Positions 9,040 through 20,420 of a stretch of DNA of 64,000 nt are shown here, piece after piece. The stretch lies in the NCBI GenBank assembly GCA_016490735.1, contig JAEMWC010000116.1:958501-1022500 (forward strand), given 5' to 3'. Numbering within the stretch: position 1 is the stretch's first letter; every line of letters begins with the position of its first letter. Under the pieces are notes generated by a model that was given only the letters and a program-made list of their open reading frames with translations, was not told the origin of the DNA and made no database searches. The translations under genes and the position numbers were made by a program. The DNA is from Pachyseris speciosa (lineage: Eukaryota > Cnidaria > Anthozoa > Scleractinia > Pachyseridae).

Positions 9040-10479
9040 GAGTGTAGCTAAATGTCGAGGGTAGAGGGTCGTGGGTAAAAGTCGAGGGTGGTGGTGAGGG
9101 TCGCAGGTGAAGGTCGAGGGTGGGGGGGTGAGAGTAGAAAATGGGAAAAATCAAATTATGTATAAAGAACATAAATTTGGCAATATTCTTTCAATATTCT
9201 TTCTTTTACCCAAAACTGGTAGAGGGTTTAGCCGAAAATTTCTCCCCGTCCATTAAAAAGTTGTCATAAGAGTACCAGTCGCAAAAGAAACAACTGTAAC
9301 TGAACTTGGTCCATTTTCTTGTTCGTAGCAGGATATATAATAGCTGCCGTCAACGACCGGGCAGGCGACCGAAGGAAAGAGAGTATTTGTAAATTAGTGG
9401 AGCTCCAAATGAGCAACATTACGGTTAGATGTTTTATTTTGGTATTTATTTCAGTTTTGACGTTAATCTCAAATGGTAAAACAATTTACCTGACAAAGGT
9501 TAGAAAGTCACATAAAACTAATACCTTATCTACATGTAGGGTTACAAACTCATAATAGAAGAAAATTAAGCATCAAACAAAACAAAAAGGCGTTTTTGGT
9601 GCCCTTCAACAATTTAATCAACCTTCGAACTGAATATGCTGCTGGACTTTATAAAAAAAGAAGCAACAACAACAAGTAATTACAATATATAAATTAATAA
9701 TTGGAACAAAAAACCGTAAGCGTACACTTCGCCGATTAGAAACACCCTAAATTAAAGAGTAGAGAATAAATTAAATTAAAAAAAGAAACAGAACGAAATG
9801 ATGCACTTTAACACAAATAACAAAATGGAGTCCTGGAATGTTCTATTTTTCAGAAGGTGCTGTCGACGTGGGAAAATTTCGAGAAATCCATCTAAGTAGA
9901 GGTCCTCTCAAATTTAGAGGGGCTAGGTAATGTTGTGAGTCTGCGCTCTGAGTCCATTTTATCTTTAACCACGCATCACGAAAATTCCACCAATCGCTGA
10001 AAATAACTGTGTCAAAATAAAGTTATAAGTAAATCTATTTGAAAATTACTAAAAGATCAGATCAGATCTCTGGTTCCACAATGTCGGATTGAAAACTTTT
10101 TTAGGTGTTCTTACCTAGTAGAAATTGTGCAATAGGCCTTCACTGTAATGGTGTTTATTCATGTTGTGTTTCACCAACAGCTCACATACATGATTATTTG
10201 TGTATATTCGCGTTATGATACATGTAGATCAGTATCATATTATGCCTATAGTAAACCTCCCAAGCAAATGCGTAGCAGGCACCCATTCGAAGTAATACTT
10301 TCTCATTTTTATCTATAGAGGTATGTATACAGGGGGCTTAATGAACAATTTATTTTTGTTTTTATTCTTTAGACACTATTTAATTTTTTCCATTTTCTAC
10401 CCTCAAACCCACCCTCGACCCTCACCCTCACCCTGGACTTTTACCTGCGACCCTCGACCCTAGACATTTAGCTACACTC
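9040..10479. mobile_element. 1.44-kb non-autonomous element with GAGGGT-rich inverted ends
   Basis: The left end GAGTGTAGCTAAATGTCGAG is mirrored at the right end by ...AGACATTTAGCTACACTC. Both ends continue inward with GAGGGTCG/CGACCCTC minisatellite-like units and then AGAAAATGGGAAAAA / TTTTTTCCATTTTCT, giving arms of about 100-130 bp. The interior is AT-rich without a transposase. No clear target-site duplication is visible. It lies in the predicted intron between 4862-4944 and 10609-11048. Confidence 0.75.
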
Positions 10480-10608
10480 GGAAGTAAACAACTGTACAAC
10501 AACATGCAGCAACACATGCCCACATGCTGTTCAAACACACCCAATCATGATGTTGGACCCAACAATGCATTTAATAAAGAGAAGTGCAATAATGAAACAC
10601 AAAATTAC

Positions 10609-11048
10609 CTCAACTGATCCAGATCCTCGTATACATCTTGTTCATTTGTAATTGTTACTTCCAGTTCTCCTTTGAATTCCAATTTTCTTTGAAATTCTTC
10701 TTCAAGTCGTTGCTTTACCTTGTTCGTTTCAAAAGCGTCCATGAATGCGAGGAAACTCTCTTTTGTAGTACAAAGAATGTCCACGAGGATCGAGGAAAAT
10801 TTAGTGTCCTTGACTTCTACACCTGCTTCTTCCAAAGCAGCTTTCACCGCTGCCTTAACTAAATCCGGGTTTGTTTGAATCAAATATACCAAACCACCAA
10901 CGACAGCCGCAGCACCACATAGTATCCCTCCTACTATTGCTCCTACAGTTGAGAGCTTGTCGGCAATCTTAAGGGACAACTGGAAACCCCAACCTCCTGG
11001 AATTTTTACTGATGACTTAAAGTCAACGGCCGGCCGCTTTGGTGGCAT
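10609..11048 (-). CDS. First exon of a predicted transmembrane protein, unknown function
   Basis: A true ATG at 11048 (context TGACATGCC) opens 146 codons that end at a donor (TTGAG|GTAATT) at 10609/10608. Residues 1-30 are basic (PPKRPAVDFKSSVKIPGG). Residues about 35-60 form one hydrophobic, glycine-rich segment (VGAIVGGILCGAAAVVGGLV), a likely membrane span. The remainder is amphipathic and charged, with VKAAVKAALEEAG and QRLEEEFQRKLEFKGELEVT, and ends in an acidic DVYEDLDQL. Phase matches the exon at 4862-4944. I do not recognise the family. Even composition and clean splice context make this one of the few convincing host-type exons in the window. Alternatively it could be a transposon-carried or retired exon. 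Confidence 0.6.
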
Positions 11049-11902
11049 GTCAAAATACTTGTCTTTATCCTGTTTTGCTTTTGTAACTGATTTCAGAAGG
11101 TTGTCTCCTTATGGTGACCACATATACCTATAATTTTGATATGTTTCAAAAGTGTGGCATTTCGTTGGAGTCACATACGTGTCGTATTCACTAAACAATC
11201 GTGCAAAAGTATAAAGTGTGAATTGTATGTTTAGTGGGTGTGAACATATGAAAATCATATATTTGAACTGCGAATTAAATAATGAAGATGTAGATTGTAT
11301 TCCTGTAGTCTCTATCAAAACAGCAAGACAAAATTTGGTTCGTGTGTTGACCGGCAAAACAAACAAGACAAGTGATACATACATACACGCATACCTTAGG
11401 TTTGAGTTATGGTACCATCATTTAGACTTGAAATCATTGAAGTAGTCCTTTCAATTAATGGAAAATACAGGCGGTAATGTCGTCTTCAACCCAAGGACGT
11501 GACTGTCTAGTACTTCTTTGCTAACAAGAGAGAAATAAATAGACTCAAAACCCAATTAAATCTCATAGGATCGACCCACCAAGAAAAGGAAAGTGGACTT
11601 CATTTATCTGCTTCCCATCCAGTACATCATAGTTTGGAATCCGAAAGATACTAAATTCAGGACTATATAAAGCATTTTTTTGCGATTGCTTACTCAAATC
11701 AACCGTTACAAATCACAGTAAATATATGAGATCAAATAGCATGACATGACGTCACGTGCGCGGGCGTTACTGATTGCGTTCGACGTTAGGAGAACACATC
11801 CTAATCTTGGGTGCCCTGTGATACTAAACGGTGAGATTTTTCGTTGTTCATTTATCATTTCTGTGCCATCTTGAATTACGTCATAAACGAGTTATAACTG
11901 TA
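11049..11902. other. Upstream region of the 11048 exon, nothing defined
   Basis: AT-rich sequence upstream of the exon's ATG. Short frames at 11109-11445 on both strands have no supporting signals. No promoter motif can be claimed. Confidence 0.35.
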
Positions 11903-12664
11903 TATCAGGAGTCTGTTCATTCGAGTATCCATTGCTGCAGTAGTCTGATGTGATAATAATGAAATCGATTATAGTTTTGTAATATGAGGTGACAGGGTTG
12001 TGATCGGTTGAGTGCTTCCTTGTCAGCTGGCGTTTAGCTGTAATTTGGTAATATTTCCCATCTTGCGATGAAGAAACAATAACTTTAAGCGCCGACACTT
12101 GAATAAGCACCCTCCCCCAAATAAAGTGCCCACGCCCTCGGGCCAATATAGCTTGTAAGCGTCCCCCTCGAATACGCGCCCCCTCCCCTTCACTTGACTT
12201 TCTTAAATAGTAGGGACACACAGAAAGCCTGTTTCACACCGGCATCAGTGCATGTAGGAAAACTGCCTATTTTCTGCAAGTCCCTTCCAGTTATTTCTAT
12301 CTCCTTGTGCTTGCAGAGTTCTTTCAGTTTACGAGCAATTACGGAAAATAGAGTTACAGTTCGTTTCAAGAAAAACTTAATAAGTGCCCCCCTCGATTAA
12401 GCACCCCCCTTCGAATAAGCGCCACCTCATTTGGGCAAAATAAAGCTCCAGGATATCGTGAGTTCAGCTTCGCTCTGTTTATCTATGTGCTTGTGAAGTT
12501 CGACATTTGACTAGAGATGAACTTTACTAATTTGGGTCGTCCTAAACTGCAAAGTATGGCTCATGTAAAGTGAAGCTCAAATTGTTTTCTACTATACATC
12601 GTCTAAAGTTAGTTCGGCTGGAAAGTTAGTTCTTTCTGTTATGTTTGCCAACCCACCAAGACCC

Positions 12665-12944
12665 AGGGGGCTACTTAAAAATATTTAATACGGGGAGGCT
12701 CCGCCCCTTACCCTTTTATATACCATTTTTGACAGAAAAGGTACCCCTTTCATATACCTTCCATTCGAACAGTACAGTCATTAGGTATGTGTTCGAAATA
12801 TTTTAATGAAAGGCCCTTTTAAATACCTAAATGGCACATACTTCGACTCGTGAAACCCCTACCCTTTCATATACCTGAGGCATGAAAAAGGTACCCCTTT
12901 CGGGCGAAGCCTCCCCGTATAGGCAATTATAGGGAGTGCCCCCT
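12665..12944. mobile_element. Small MITE with CGGGGAGGC inverted ends
   Basis: AGGGGGCTACTT ... ATACGGGGAGGCTCCGCCCC on the left pairs with GGGCGAAGCCTCCCCGTAT ... AGTGCCCCCT on the right. In between, TACCCTTT(T/C)ATATACC words repeat in both orientations. No coding capacity. Confidence 0.7.
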
Positions 12945-13009
12945 TCCTTCATTGAAAAGTCGGGGATAACAGTTGCAAGATATTTTCAAGCAATTTCAAT
13001 GTGATTTTG

Positions 13010-13525
13010 AGAGGGTCTTCATTTTGTAGTTTTGGTGGGGTTTTGTACAAAATGAAGACCTTGGTCAAATTCCATGGTAGCCACAAGCCTTGTTGTTCCT
13101 TTTTCACTGCCTCGGTTGAGAATCACGTTGGAGCTTTTTTAAAAGTGGTTTCTAGCAATTTCAAGGCAAATTTGAGGGGGTCTTCGTTTTGTACTTTTGG
13201 TGGGGTTTTGTACAAAACGAAGAGCTTGGTCAAATTCGTCCATAGCCGCACATCTTGTTATTTCCCCACTTCTGCTTCAGTCAAGAATGATATTCGAATT
13301 ATTTTCAAGTAGTTTCAAGTGATTTCAAGGTGATTTTGAGGGGGGTCTTCATTTTGTACTTTTGGTGGCATTTTGTATGAAACGAAGACCCTGATCAAAT
13401 TCGTTGATAGCCGCAAATCTTGTTGTGGTTTGTTTCTGCTTCAGTCGAGAATATGTTCTAGCTATTTTCAAGCGATTTCAAGACAATTTTGAAGGGGTCT
13501 TCGTTTTTGGGTCTTCGGTCTTCGT
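13010..13525 (+). repeat. Tandem repeat, period about 152-165 bp, each unit with a hairpin
   Basis: Units start near 13015, 13181, 13346 and a partial one at 13498. Each contains GGGTCTTCATTTTGTA, a TTTTGGTGGGG loop, and the complement TACAAAATGAAGAC, then TTGGTCAAATTC and AGCCGCAAATCTTGTTG. Units differ by substitutions, but the hairpin arms tend to co-vary (CATTTTGT with ACAAAATG, CGTTTTGT with ACAAAACG). Confidence 0.75.
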
Positions 13526-14219
13526 TTTGTACCCACCCTACCGGTAAGTGCTTTTGTGATGTAAGATTCTGAACACGCCTTACATCGAACACGATGGCTG
13601 AGTTTGAAGGTTTTAATATTTGCTGCAAATGATACCCAAATCCTTGTTTACACTTCAATGTTGTTTTCCCATCGCAAGATCGGAAATACTACTGAAGCAA
13701 AGCTAAATACCAGCCGACAAGGAAGCACAAAACCGATCACAACCCTGTCAACTCATATCAGCAAACCTGCAATCGATTTCATTATTATCATAACATCAGA
13801 CTACTGCAGCAATGGCCTGGATACTCCAATGCATTCCTGATCTACGATATCGATTACAACAAGTTTTTACATATCATCTATCGATGTATGCACGCCAGAG
13901 GAATCATTTTACATGCAATGTGAGATCCCAGAGAGCAATGCAACTGAATACGGTGCTCAACGGTTCTTCAGATGTAACCAAAACACCCGCAGGAGCCTGC
14001 ACCAGGTAACAATGGCACTGAACTTGAAGGGTATTATTTACAATCCTTGTACCGACTAATGAACGTAGACTGCTTGATAGTTGCAGTTTCAACATCAAAT
14101 CGTACTTTTTAACGTAGTGGTTATTCAAAACAAAGACATTATTATGGTGCGCCATGATGAACAAAAATACTTGTGTGAATTTATATACATGTTATTTTTG
14201 TGGATAACTTCTTGCTCTG

Positions 14220-14470
14220 CATTTACAACTTTGTTGTTAGGTCTACAACTTGCCGCTTCATTCATTCAACTTGTATTAAAATGTGTGCAACTTGTTTGTC
14301 AAACAAATTACTTCTCGTTCCGTTCATACAACTCTTAACCCATGTACATACAACTTGTTCTGTGAAACACTACGGGTTGTTTACTTCTTTGACTTGGGGC
14401 TGTTTATAAAACTCATTTTTGACTCACACAACTTAGCATTGGGAGCATACAACTTCCTTCGTGATGTGCA
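14220..14470 (+). repeat. Cluster of ACAACTT motifs upstream of the integrase pseudogene
   Basis: At least six copies of TACAACTTG-like words (near 14224, 14243, 14266, 14287, 14349, 14428 and 14449) occur within 250 bp, all on the same strand. They could be transposase-binding subterminal repeats of the mobile element whose gene follows. No matching inverted cluster was clear on the far side. Confidence 0.45.
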
Positions 14471-14565
14471 TTTTCGTCAAACTTGTTATCGATTACAATC
14501 ATCAACGCTATCGATTAGTTTCTGCGAGACCCAACATCCTTTGTGCGATATTTTGCGAAAAGAAA

Positions 14566-16649
14566 ATGGAGGCTCAGGCTGAACTGGAAAGAGTAATTCT
14601 CTCTCTTCCATCTTTGCTGTGTGAAATGGAACGCCATCATTTAACTGATAATATTGATATCTGCGGAATGCTTGCAAGGAGAGGGGAGGACTTTGTAATT
14701 TTGCTGAGACTGTGTGCATCATTACTCGCTTTGCAAAGCAGTATGACATGTTTAACTTGGGAAACACAGGAGCTGATTGGCCGTCTGGAGAATCATGTTT
14801 TTGACTTTCAAGCAAGACAAAAATTTCTCGGGGAAGCCCCGAATACTGAAATGGCACAAGGTCTTGCTTGCGAAACAGTGCGAAATGGAACGTCAGGAAG
14901 ACTGGTGTACAAGATAATGGAAATGCAAATTTGGGATCTTAGAAGTGTGGGCTTTACATGGCGAAAAATAGCAACGTTCCTTTCTGTATCAGAGAGAACA
15001 TTAAGGAGATGGCATCAGGAAATGGGGTGGCCTGTGGGGGTACAGGAATTTGATGACATTTCGGATCAGAACTTGGATAGTGTTGTTAGAGAGATACTAT
15101 CTCTGTCTCTCAATTCTGGTGAGCGTATGGTGTTGGGAGCTCGGAGAGGTCGAGGCCTCCTTGTACAAAGACATAGAGTACGAGAATGTATTAACAGAGT
15201 TGATCCTGTCAGTCGTGCATTACGTTGTTTAAGAACAATACAGAGATGAGTATACAGTGTACCAAGACCTAATGCCCTCTGGTAAGGAATAAATATTATA
15301 TCCAAGCATTACCATACCTTCCCCAGAAAAAGAAAAAAAGAAGAAAATTGAAAAAAAAATGACGATTGCTCAACAAAATTTTCATTTGTCTTTGGAAAAT
15401 TGAAAATGTTTTTTTTTACAGCAGAACATAGTGTCCCCTTAAGGAGTGGGGAATACCCGGCCAGTTTCAAGGAAAGCATGGTATATTGTAGCAGAAACGT
15501 GTTGATACAAAAGCATTTCATACTTGTAAACTACCGGTATGTGATCCATCATTGCGATTACTGCACAAGAAGAAGCTTCCAATTTCACATGCTAATAAGG
15601 ATGTTTTTAGGTATTCATACTTTACAAGAACTATTGCTGACTGGAACAGCCTTTCTAAGGCCGAAACACAGTAGTTTTTCTTTCTTTTTTTTTTTTCTGA
15701 GGAAATATTTACATCAAGTTTCTTCTTTTCAATCTAATCTGTCAAGGTTTATTTTTTTAAGAAATATTTTTATTGTTTTGGTAGGTTCTATTTATTTTAT
15801 TTTATTATTAACAAGTTTGATAGTTGGTATGATGTCTTAAGACTATTGCAGACTTAACTTATGCAAACTGATATAGATATTCCACAACATTCCACTTGTA
15901 TTATTTTATTTTAGGCATCTTGATGGAAACCACAAACTTATTAGATGGAGGTTTGTTATACATGGAGCCATAGATGGATTTTCAAGGGTAGTGGTTTTTC
16001 TTCGATGTGATACCAATAACAGAGGTGAAACTGTTCTTGGGTTGTTTAGTGAGGCAGTTCATACCTTTGGACTTCCTACACGAATACATTGTGATCATGG
16101 CACAGAAAACATTGATGTGGCTTGGTTGATGTTAAATGCTCATGGTGTTGAGGGAAATCATGTATTAACAGGTCTGTCTGTACATAACCAACGTATTGAG
16201 CATCTTTGGGTTGATGTTGTGAGGTACATTGTCATGCCATACAGAAACATATTCACTTACTTAGAAAACTCTGGCTCTGGCTTGAGGTACACCTTTTTGC
16301 CCTTCACTATGTTTACCAATCAAGGATAAACAGAAGTATTGAAGAATTTATTTTGCAGTGGAAGCACCATGGTTTGTCTTCAGAGAGATGCCAGACACCC
16401 CTACAGCTGATGTTGGAAGGTCTTTACAACTGTCTAGCTCAAGGTGATTCAAGTTTTACAGATGACGTTTCAGATGATTATGGGATTGATGATCTTGCAC
16501 CAATGCCCAAGTTACAAACAAACAACAATGTTCAAGTTCCACGGTCAGCTATCACACTTTCTCCTATGCAACAGGAAATGCTGACAGTGACTGTAAATCC
16601 ATTTAGTGTAACCAAAGTAGTGGTGTCAACTTGTACTCTCAAACATTAG
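14566..16649 (+). pseudogene. Broken spliced DDE-integrase-core gene, transposon-derived
   Basis: Exon 1 (14566-15281) starts at ATGGAGGCTCAG. It has a helix-rich N-terminus, then a helix-turn-helix-like stretch (GFTWRKIATFLSVSERTLRR) and QRHRVRECINRVDP. A GT donor at 15282 and TTATTTTAG acceptor ending at 15914 join TG|G into Trp, giving ALW-HLDGNHKLIRWRFV. Exon 2 carries the catalytic triad: D in LDGNHK, D in HCDHGTEN, E in HNQRIEHLW. The family resembles the integrase-core proteins common in fish and cnidarian genomes. Damage: an in-frame TGA at 15247-15249 where the family has Arg (a CGA to TGA CpG change), and a frameshift near 16283, after which EVHLFALHYVY continues in another frame to the stop at 16649. 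Both catalytic D residues and the E remain. Confidence 0.75.
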
Positions 16650-17454
16650 CTGTCATTACAAATTTTGTTAACTAGTTATGACAAGGCAAAGGCCAAAAAA
16701 AAAACGTTCAATTAATCACTAGCTCAATGAAAGATTTGTTCACATTGTTAGGTTCTCAGACAGATCTCCAAGTGGATTAAAGTTGATTACATTGTTTAGT
16801 TCGATTTGCTTTCATTTAGCAGGTGGCATAAACATTACTATTGTTAACTCTCTTTCATTGCCTTTTTTGCACCTTCCAAATACAATAACATAAGTTGTAT
16901 TTCTATCTTTTTTTGGATAGGCGTTAAATTCCTGTCACGCCCCCTGAACGCGAGTTGCAGTAATGTTATCACAGTCCCCCTATTTTTCTCGCTTCCTCCC
17001 AAACCGTCCCCCGCCCCCTAAGTAGATTTGACACTCAGTAAAACGCTCTCTGTCTCAACGATCTCACGGAAAAAGAGAGGACTATGAACAGTCTACCCGT
17101 CTACAAACAACTACATACTTTTAGTCTAAATTTCAGTTTTGAAATCATTTTTTCATTAATAGGTTAAAAGTTTCTCTGACCTTTATGCAAACTACTTTTT
17201 TTTATACATGTCATATTTGCAAGCAATTTATTTTGTCTTTTTAGGCCCTGCAAAAATTTTATTTTTCAATATTTTCCATATTCCCCCCCCCCCCCTCCAG
17301 AAAAATAATGGTCCGCCCCTAAAGATCAAATGTCTAATGATCTAACTCCTTGTTCTAAGGCCAGAGAGAAGACTAAATTGAAACAAACGGATAAGTTAAG
17401 TTCCACGATCCGTACTTCAAAACAAACAAAATCCATAATCCACGCTAAAATATT
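16650..17454. other. No gene seen
   Basis: AT-rich with two C-rich tracts (16970-17030 and 17284-17300). No supportable feature. Confidence 0.4.
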
Positions 17455-17782
17455 GAAGAAATCCGTGATCTGCTGAGTCTTCGAAATCTGCCAATGTTGT
17501 TGGAGTAATAGTTATCATAACTAAGTGAAGCACGATCGTCCGGGTGAGTGTAGTCCTGAGAAGGACTGTTTGTGGTGACATTGACTGACGTTTCGACAAC
17601 CTGAGCGGAAGTCATCATCAGAGTCAAGTGATTGGAGTAACGTCAGGAGATGGTATAAGTACTCTGGTCATTGATGTGATTGGTCAACGAAGTCGTGATG
17701 TTATTGGTTGTCTGTCAGTTAAGCCGTGATGTTATTGGCTGTGAAGACTGTAAACCGTGGTTGGTGCGTTTCGATCCGTCTG
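17455..17782 (-). mobile_element. Penelope-like element, 3' end on the minus strand
   Basis: The stretch from about 17515 to 17720 is the reverse complement of 36019-36223 with few differences (GACAGACAACCAATAACATC, CCTTCTCAGGACTACACTC). It contains a hammerhead-like motif at 17581-17628. On the minus strand it continues a Penelope element whose GIY-YIG part lies at 27386-27671. The 9.6-kb element 17783-27385 sits between the two halves. Confidence 0.75.
17581..17628 (-). ncRNA. Hammerhead-like motif in Penelope 3' end
   Basis: On the minus strand: stem TTGACT/AGTCAA, core CTGATGA, one extra T, stem GAC/GTC, then GAAAC-GTC. The core residues CTGATGA and GAAA are present. The extra base before stem II and the absence of a real stem III are unusual. 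It is the same motif as 36109-36155. Confidence 0.5.
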
Positions 17783-18345
17783 GTGGAAATCTTATTAAGA
17801 TCTTACTAAGAATCTTATTAAGTTTCTTAACAAGATCTTATCTTACCTCTTAGTTAAGATTCTTACAAGAATCTTACAAGATCTTGTAAGATTCTTACAA
17901 GATTCTTACAAGATTCTTGTAAGATTTTTACAAGATCTTGGTAAGATTGCAGTAAGATCTTACAAGATCTTGGTAAAATCTGATAAGAATCTTATTAAGG
18001 AACTTGCAGTTGATAGTTAAGATCTTACAATATCTTGTAAGATTCTTACAGGTTTCTTACAAGATCTTGGTAAGATTTGATAAGATCTTACTAAGAATCT
18101 TATTAAGTTTCTTAACAAGATCTTATCTTACCTCTTAGTTAAGATTCTTACAAGAATCTTACAAGATCATGTAAGATACTTACAAGATTCTTACAAGATT
18201 CTTGTAAGATTCTTACAAGATCTTGGTAAGATTGCAGTAAGATCTTACAAGATCTTGGTAAAATCTGATAAGAATCTTAGTAAGGAACTTGCAATATCTT
18301 GTATGATTCTTACAGGTTTCTTACAAGATCTTGGTAAGACCTGAA
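17783..18345. repeat. Left outer array, AAGATCTTAC palindromic motif
   Basis: Dense, irregular repetition of AAGATCTTAC, TTCTTACAAGATC and CTTATTAAG words. A block near 17800-18000 is repeated at about 18070-18300 (TTAAGTTTCTTAACAAGATC, GGTAAGATTGCAGTAAG). The core AAGATCTT is its own reverse complement, so the array reads almost the same on both strands. Confidence 0.85.
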
Positions 18346-18617
18346 GAGCCTCAGGCTGGAAAAGCATAAAATCTTAGTCTGGATCATTGTGACTACGCCA
18401 AGCAAAGTAACATTGTTACCAAAGTTTTTTAAAAGTCATGCAAGATTCTTCTGAACTGTGTTGCATTGATACAATTTTAAGTTCATATCAATGTCAAGCT
18501 AAGACTCATAAGAGGTGATAGAGGATACAAAATCAAGATTTGACCAACAGTTTATTAGAAGATCTCACACCATAAGATTGTGAAATTAGTGGTAACTATA
18601 ACAAAGACTTTGAAAAC

Positions 18618-18846
18618 GTTTATATAATTTACAGAAAACCTGTAATTTTTTCCCTCTTAGTCAGTTTTGTCCCCTTATAAAGTTAAAAATATTTATGAAT
18701 CATGCAATAAAAGCTTCCAATGAACTGAAACACATTTATATAATCTACAGAAAACCTGTAATTTTTTTCCTTTTAGTTTCTGTCCCCTTTTAAAGTTACA
18801 AATATTTATGAATCATGCAATAAAGCTTCCAATGAACTGAAACACA
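18618..18846 (+). repeat. Tandem duplication of about 114 bp
   Basis: TATATAATTTACAGAAAACC to CTTCCAATGAACTGAAACA is followed directly by a second copy with small changes (TATATAATCTACAG...; AAAAGCTTCC versus AAAGCTTCC). Confidence 0.8.
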
Positions 18847-19689
18847 GAACTCAATATTCATGTAGAAGTCAGGAGTTATACTTAAAATTAATTAGTGAAC
18901 CTATGAAACTCAATTTAGTTAGATTGTCACATAAAATTTACACAGAGATGAAAGTGGCACTGTTGTGGGGGTATCAGGATTTTTGGTCAAAATTCACTGC
19001 CTGTAAAATGTAAGCACTTCATTAATATTTGACTTCTTCCCAAATCACTAATTTGAAGAAATTAAGTGAATCTAGGGTAAACGAATGAGCTGAAATACCG
19101 ATATGTTATAACCGATTTCTAGCAAGGTACAAGAGGAAAACTTGAAAAATATTGGCTCAGTGTTTCCAAGTTTAAACCCATCCCTATCTTGGTCAACTGC
19201 TGCTGAAAACAATAAACATTTTCATTTGATTACTATATCCTTTCAAAGGAATTTTGAGCCTTATCTTGCTGCTGCCATCAACTTCAACGTTCAGTCTGTT
19301 TCTAAAAACAGTGTGATACTGCCCCTTTAAATATTTCAAACATGCAACATCCTTAACTGTCTAATTTGGAAAATTATTGTTTACCATATATATCAGAGGG
19401 TCATCTTAACAGCCAGCACTACTGGCTACTTTTGTAATAAAACAGTTTTATCAAGATGAATGAGTTGTAGTGATTTTACTTAATTCATAAAAACAAAGTG
19501 CAATAGTCACTGCAAGTGTAAAAAGAAAAGAAAATATTGTGGGAGTAATAGAGAGGAAATCAGGCAATGATATATGGTTTTAACCTTCCAATGAAGTTAA
19601 ATGATGTATAATTGGCTATTATCATATGACCTGTTTGGCCCTGCAAGCGCTTTAATTGTAAAACTATCGAGAAAATTCCCGTATGAGGG

Positions 19690-19830
19690 CTGTACGCATT
19701 AATTTGGTTTATCAACGGAGTTGATAATGTTAATTGACCACGGTACAGGGATTAAAAAACTGACGTTTCTAGTGTTAGCCCTTCGTCAGAGCGAATGTTT
19801 ACATTAGTTTTAAGGGTTCTGTAAACTACG
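19690..19830 (-). mobile_element. Penelope end fragment with hammerhead-like motif (19760-19790)
   Basis: On the minus strand the segment reads TCTGACGAAGGGCTAACACT, AGAAACGTCAG, then a TTTTTTAATCCC stretch and AACTCCGTTGATAAACC. CTGACGA and GAAAC-GTC are the hammerhead core words, with a partly mismatched stem II. It belongs to a different Penelope family from the ones at 3.3 kb and 36.1 kb. Confidence 0.5.
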
Positions 19831-19934
19831 ATACATGTACATATGTCATTGGTACTGTTAGGCATCTGGCGGAGTCCTATGGATGTAACTTCTTGCAGAC
19901 AGAATCTGAAAAGATCCTATGAATGAGGGGTACC

Positions 19935-20420
19935 ACTATGAAATCAAAACCCATGAAAATCTCATTTTTTTCACAGTATTCATGGTATTTTCAAAACTTC
20001 ATGGTATTTTCAAAACTTTTTCATGGGGTTTTCATTGTCAAATTAATGGTTTTTGCTTGGGGTTTTTACCATGAAATTGCCATGAAAAAAGCATTAAAAT
20101 ACCATGATAATCCTGTGAAAACCAGCAGATTCATGACCCATGAAATATTCAACATTTTGTAAAAGGCCATGAAAAAGTCATGAAAAGGCTATTAAATTTT
20201 AATGGCACATGGTATGGTATTTTAATGGAATTTTAATGATGCTGAAAAACCCATGAAACACCCATGAAAAACCTGTGAAAACCAGCAGATTCATGGCCCA
20301 TGAAATTTTCCACATAATGGAAAACCCATGAATTTAAAATGAGCATTTTCATGATGTAAGTTCAATGGGTTTTTCATATGTGAAAAAACAACCATAGCCC
20401 CTGAAAATCCCTTGAAGGTT
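19935..20420. repeat. Left inner array, CATGAAA motif
   Basis: Many copies of CCATGAAAA, TTTCATGG, AACCAGCAGATTCATG and CCCATGAAA in both orientations. A longer unit (ACCAGCAGATTCATGACCCA) is repeated near 20120 and 20281. Confidence 0.8.

Larger units (their letters stand above)
11903..13845. mobile_element. 1.9-kb element bounded by diverged long inverted repeats
   Basis: The left arm (about 11903-12082) contains CCATTGCTGCAGTAGTCTGA, GACAGGGTTGTGATCGG and GTGCTTCCTTGTC. The right arm (about 13659-13845) is its reverse complement with many substitutions and small indels (TCAGACTACTGCAGCAATGG, CCGATCACAACCCTGTC, GACAAGGAAGCAC). Inside are AATAAGCGCCCCC-type modules (12100-12430), a smaller MITE (12665-12944) and a minisatellite (13010-13525). 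No transposase is seen. The divergence of the arms says it is old. Confidence 0.65.

Noticed and set aside
17783..18345. Regularly repeated short words that might be a CRISPR array
   Set aside because: The repeats are palindromic, irregularly spaced and without unique spacers; the context is eukaryotic transposon DNA.
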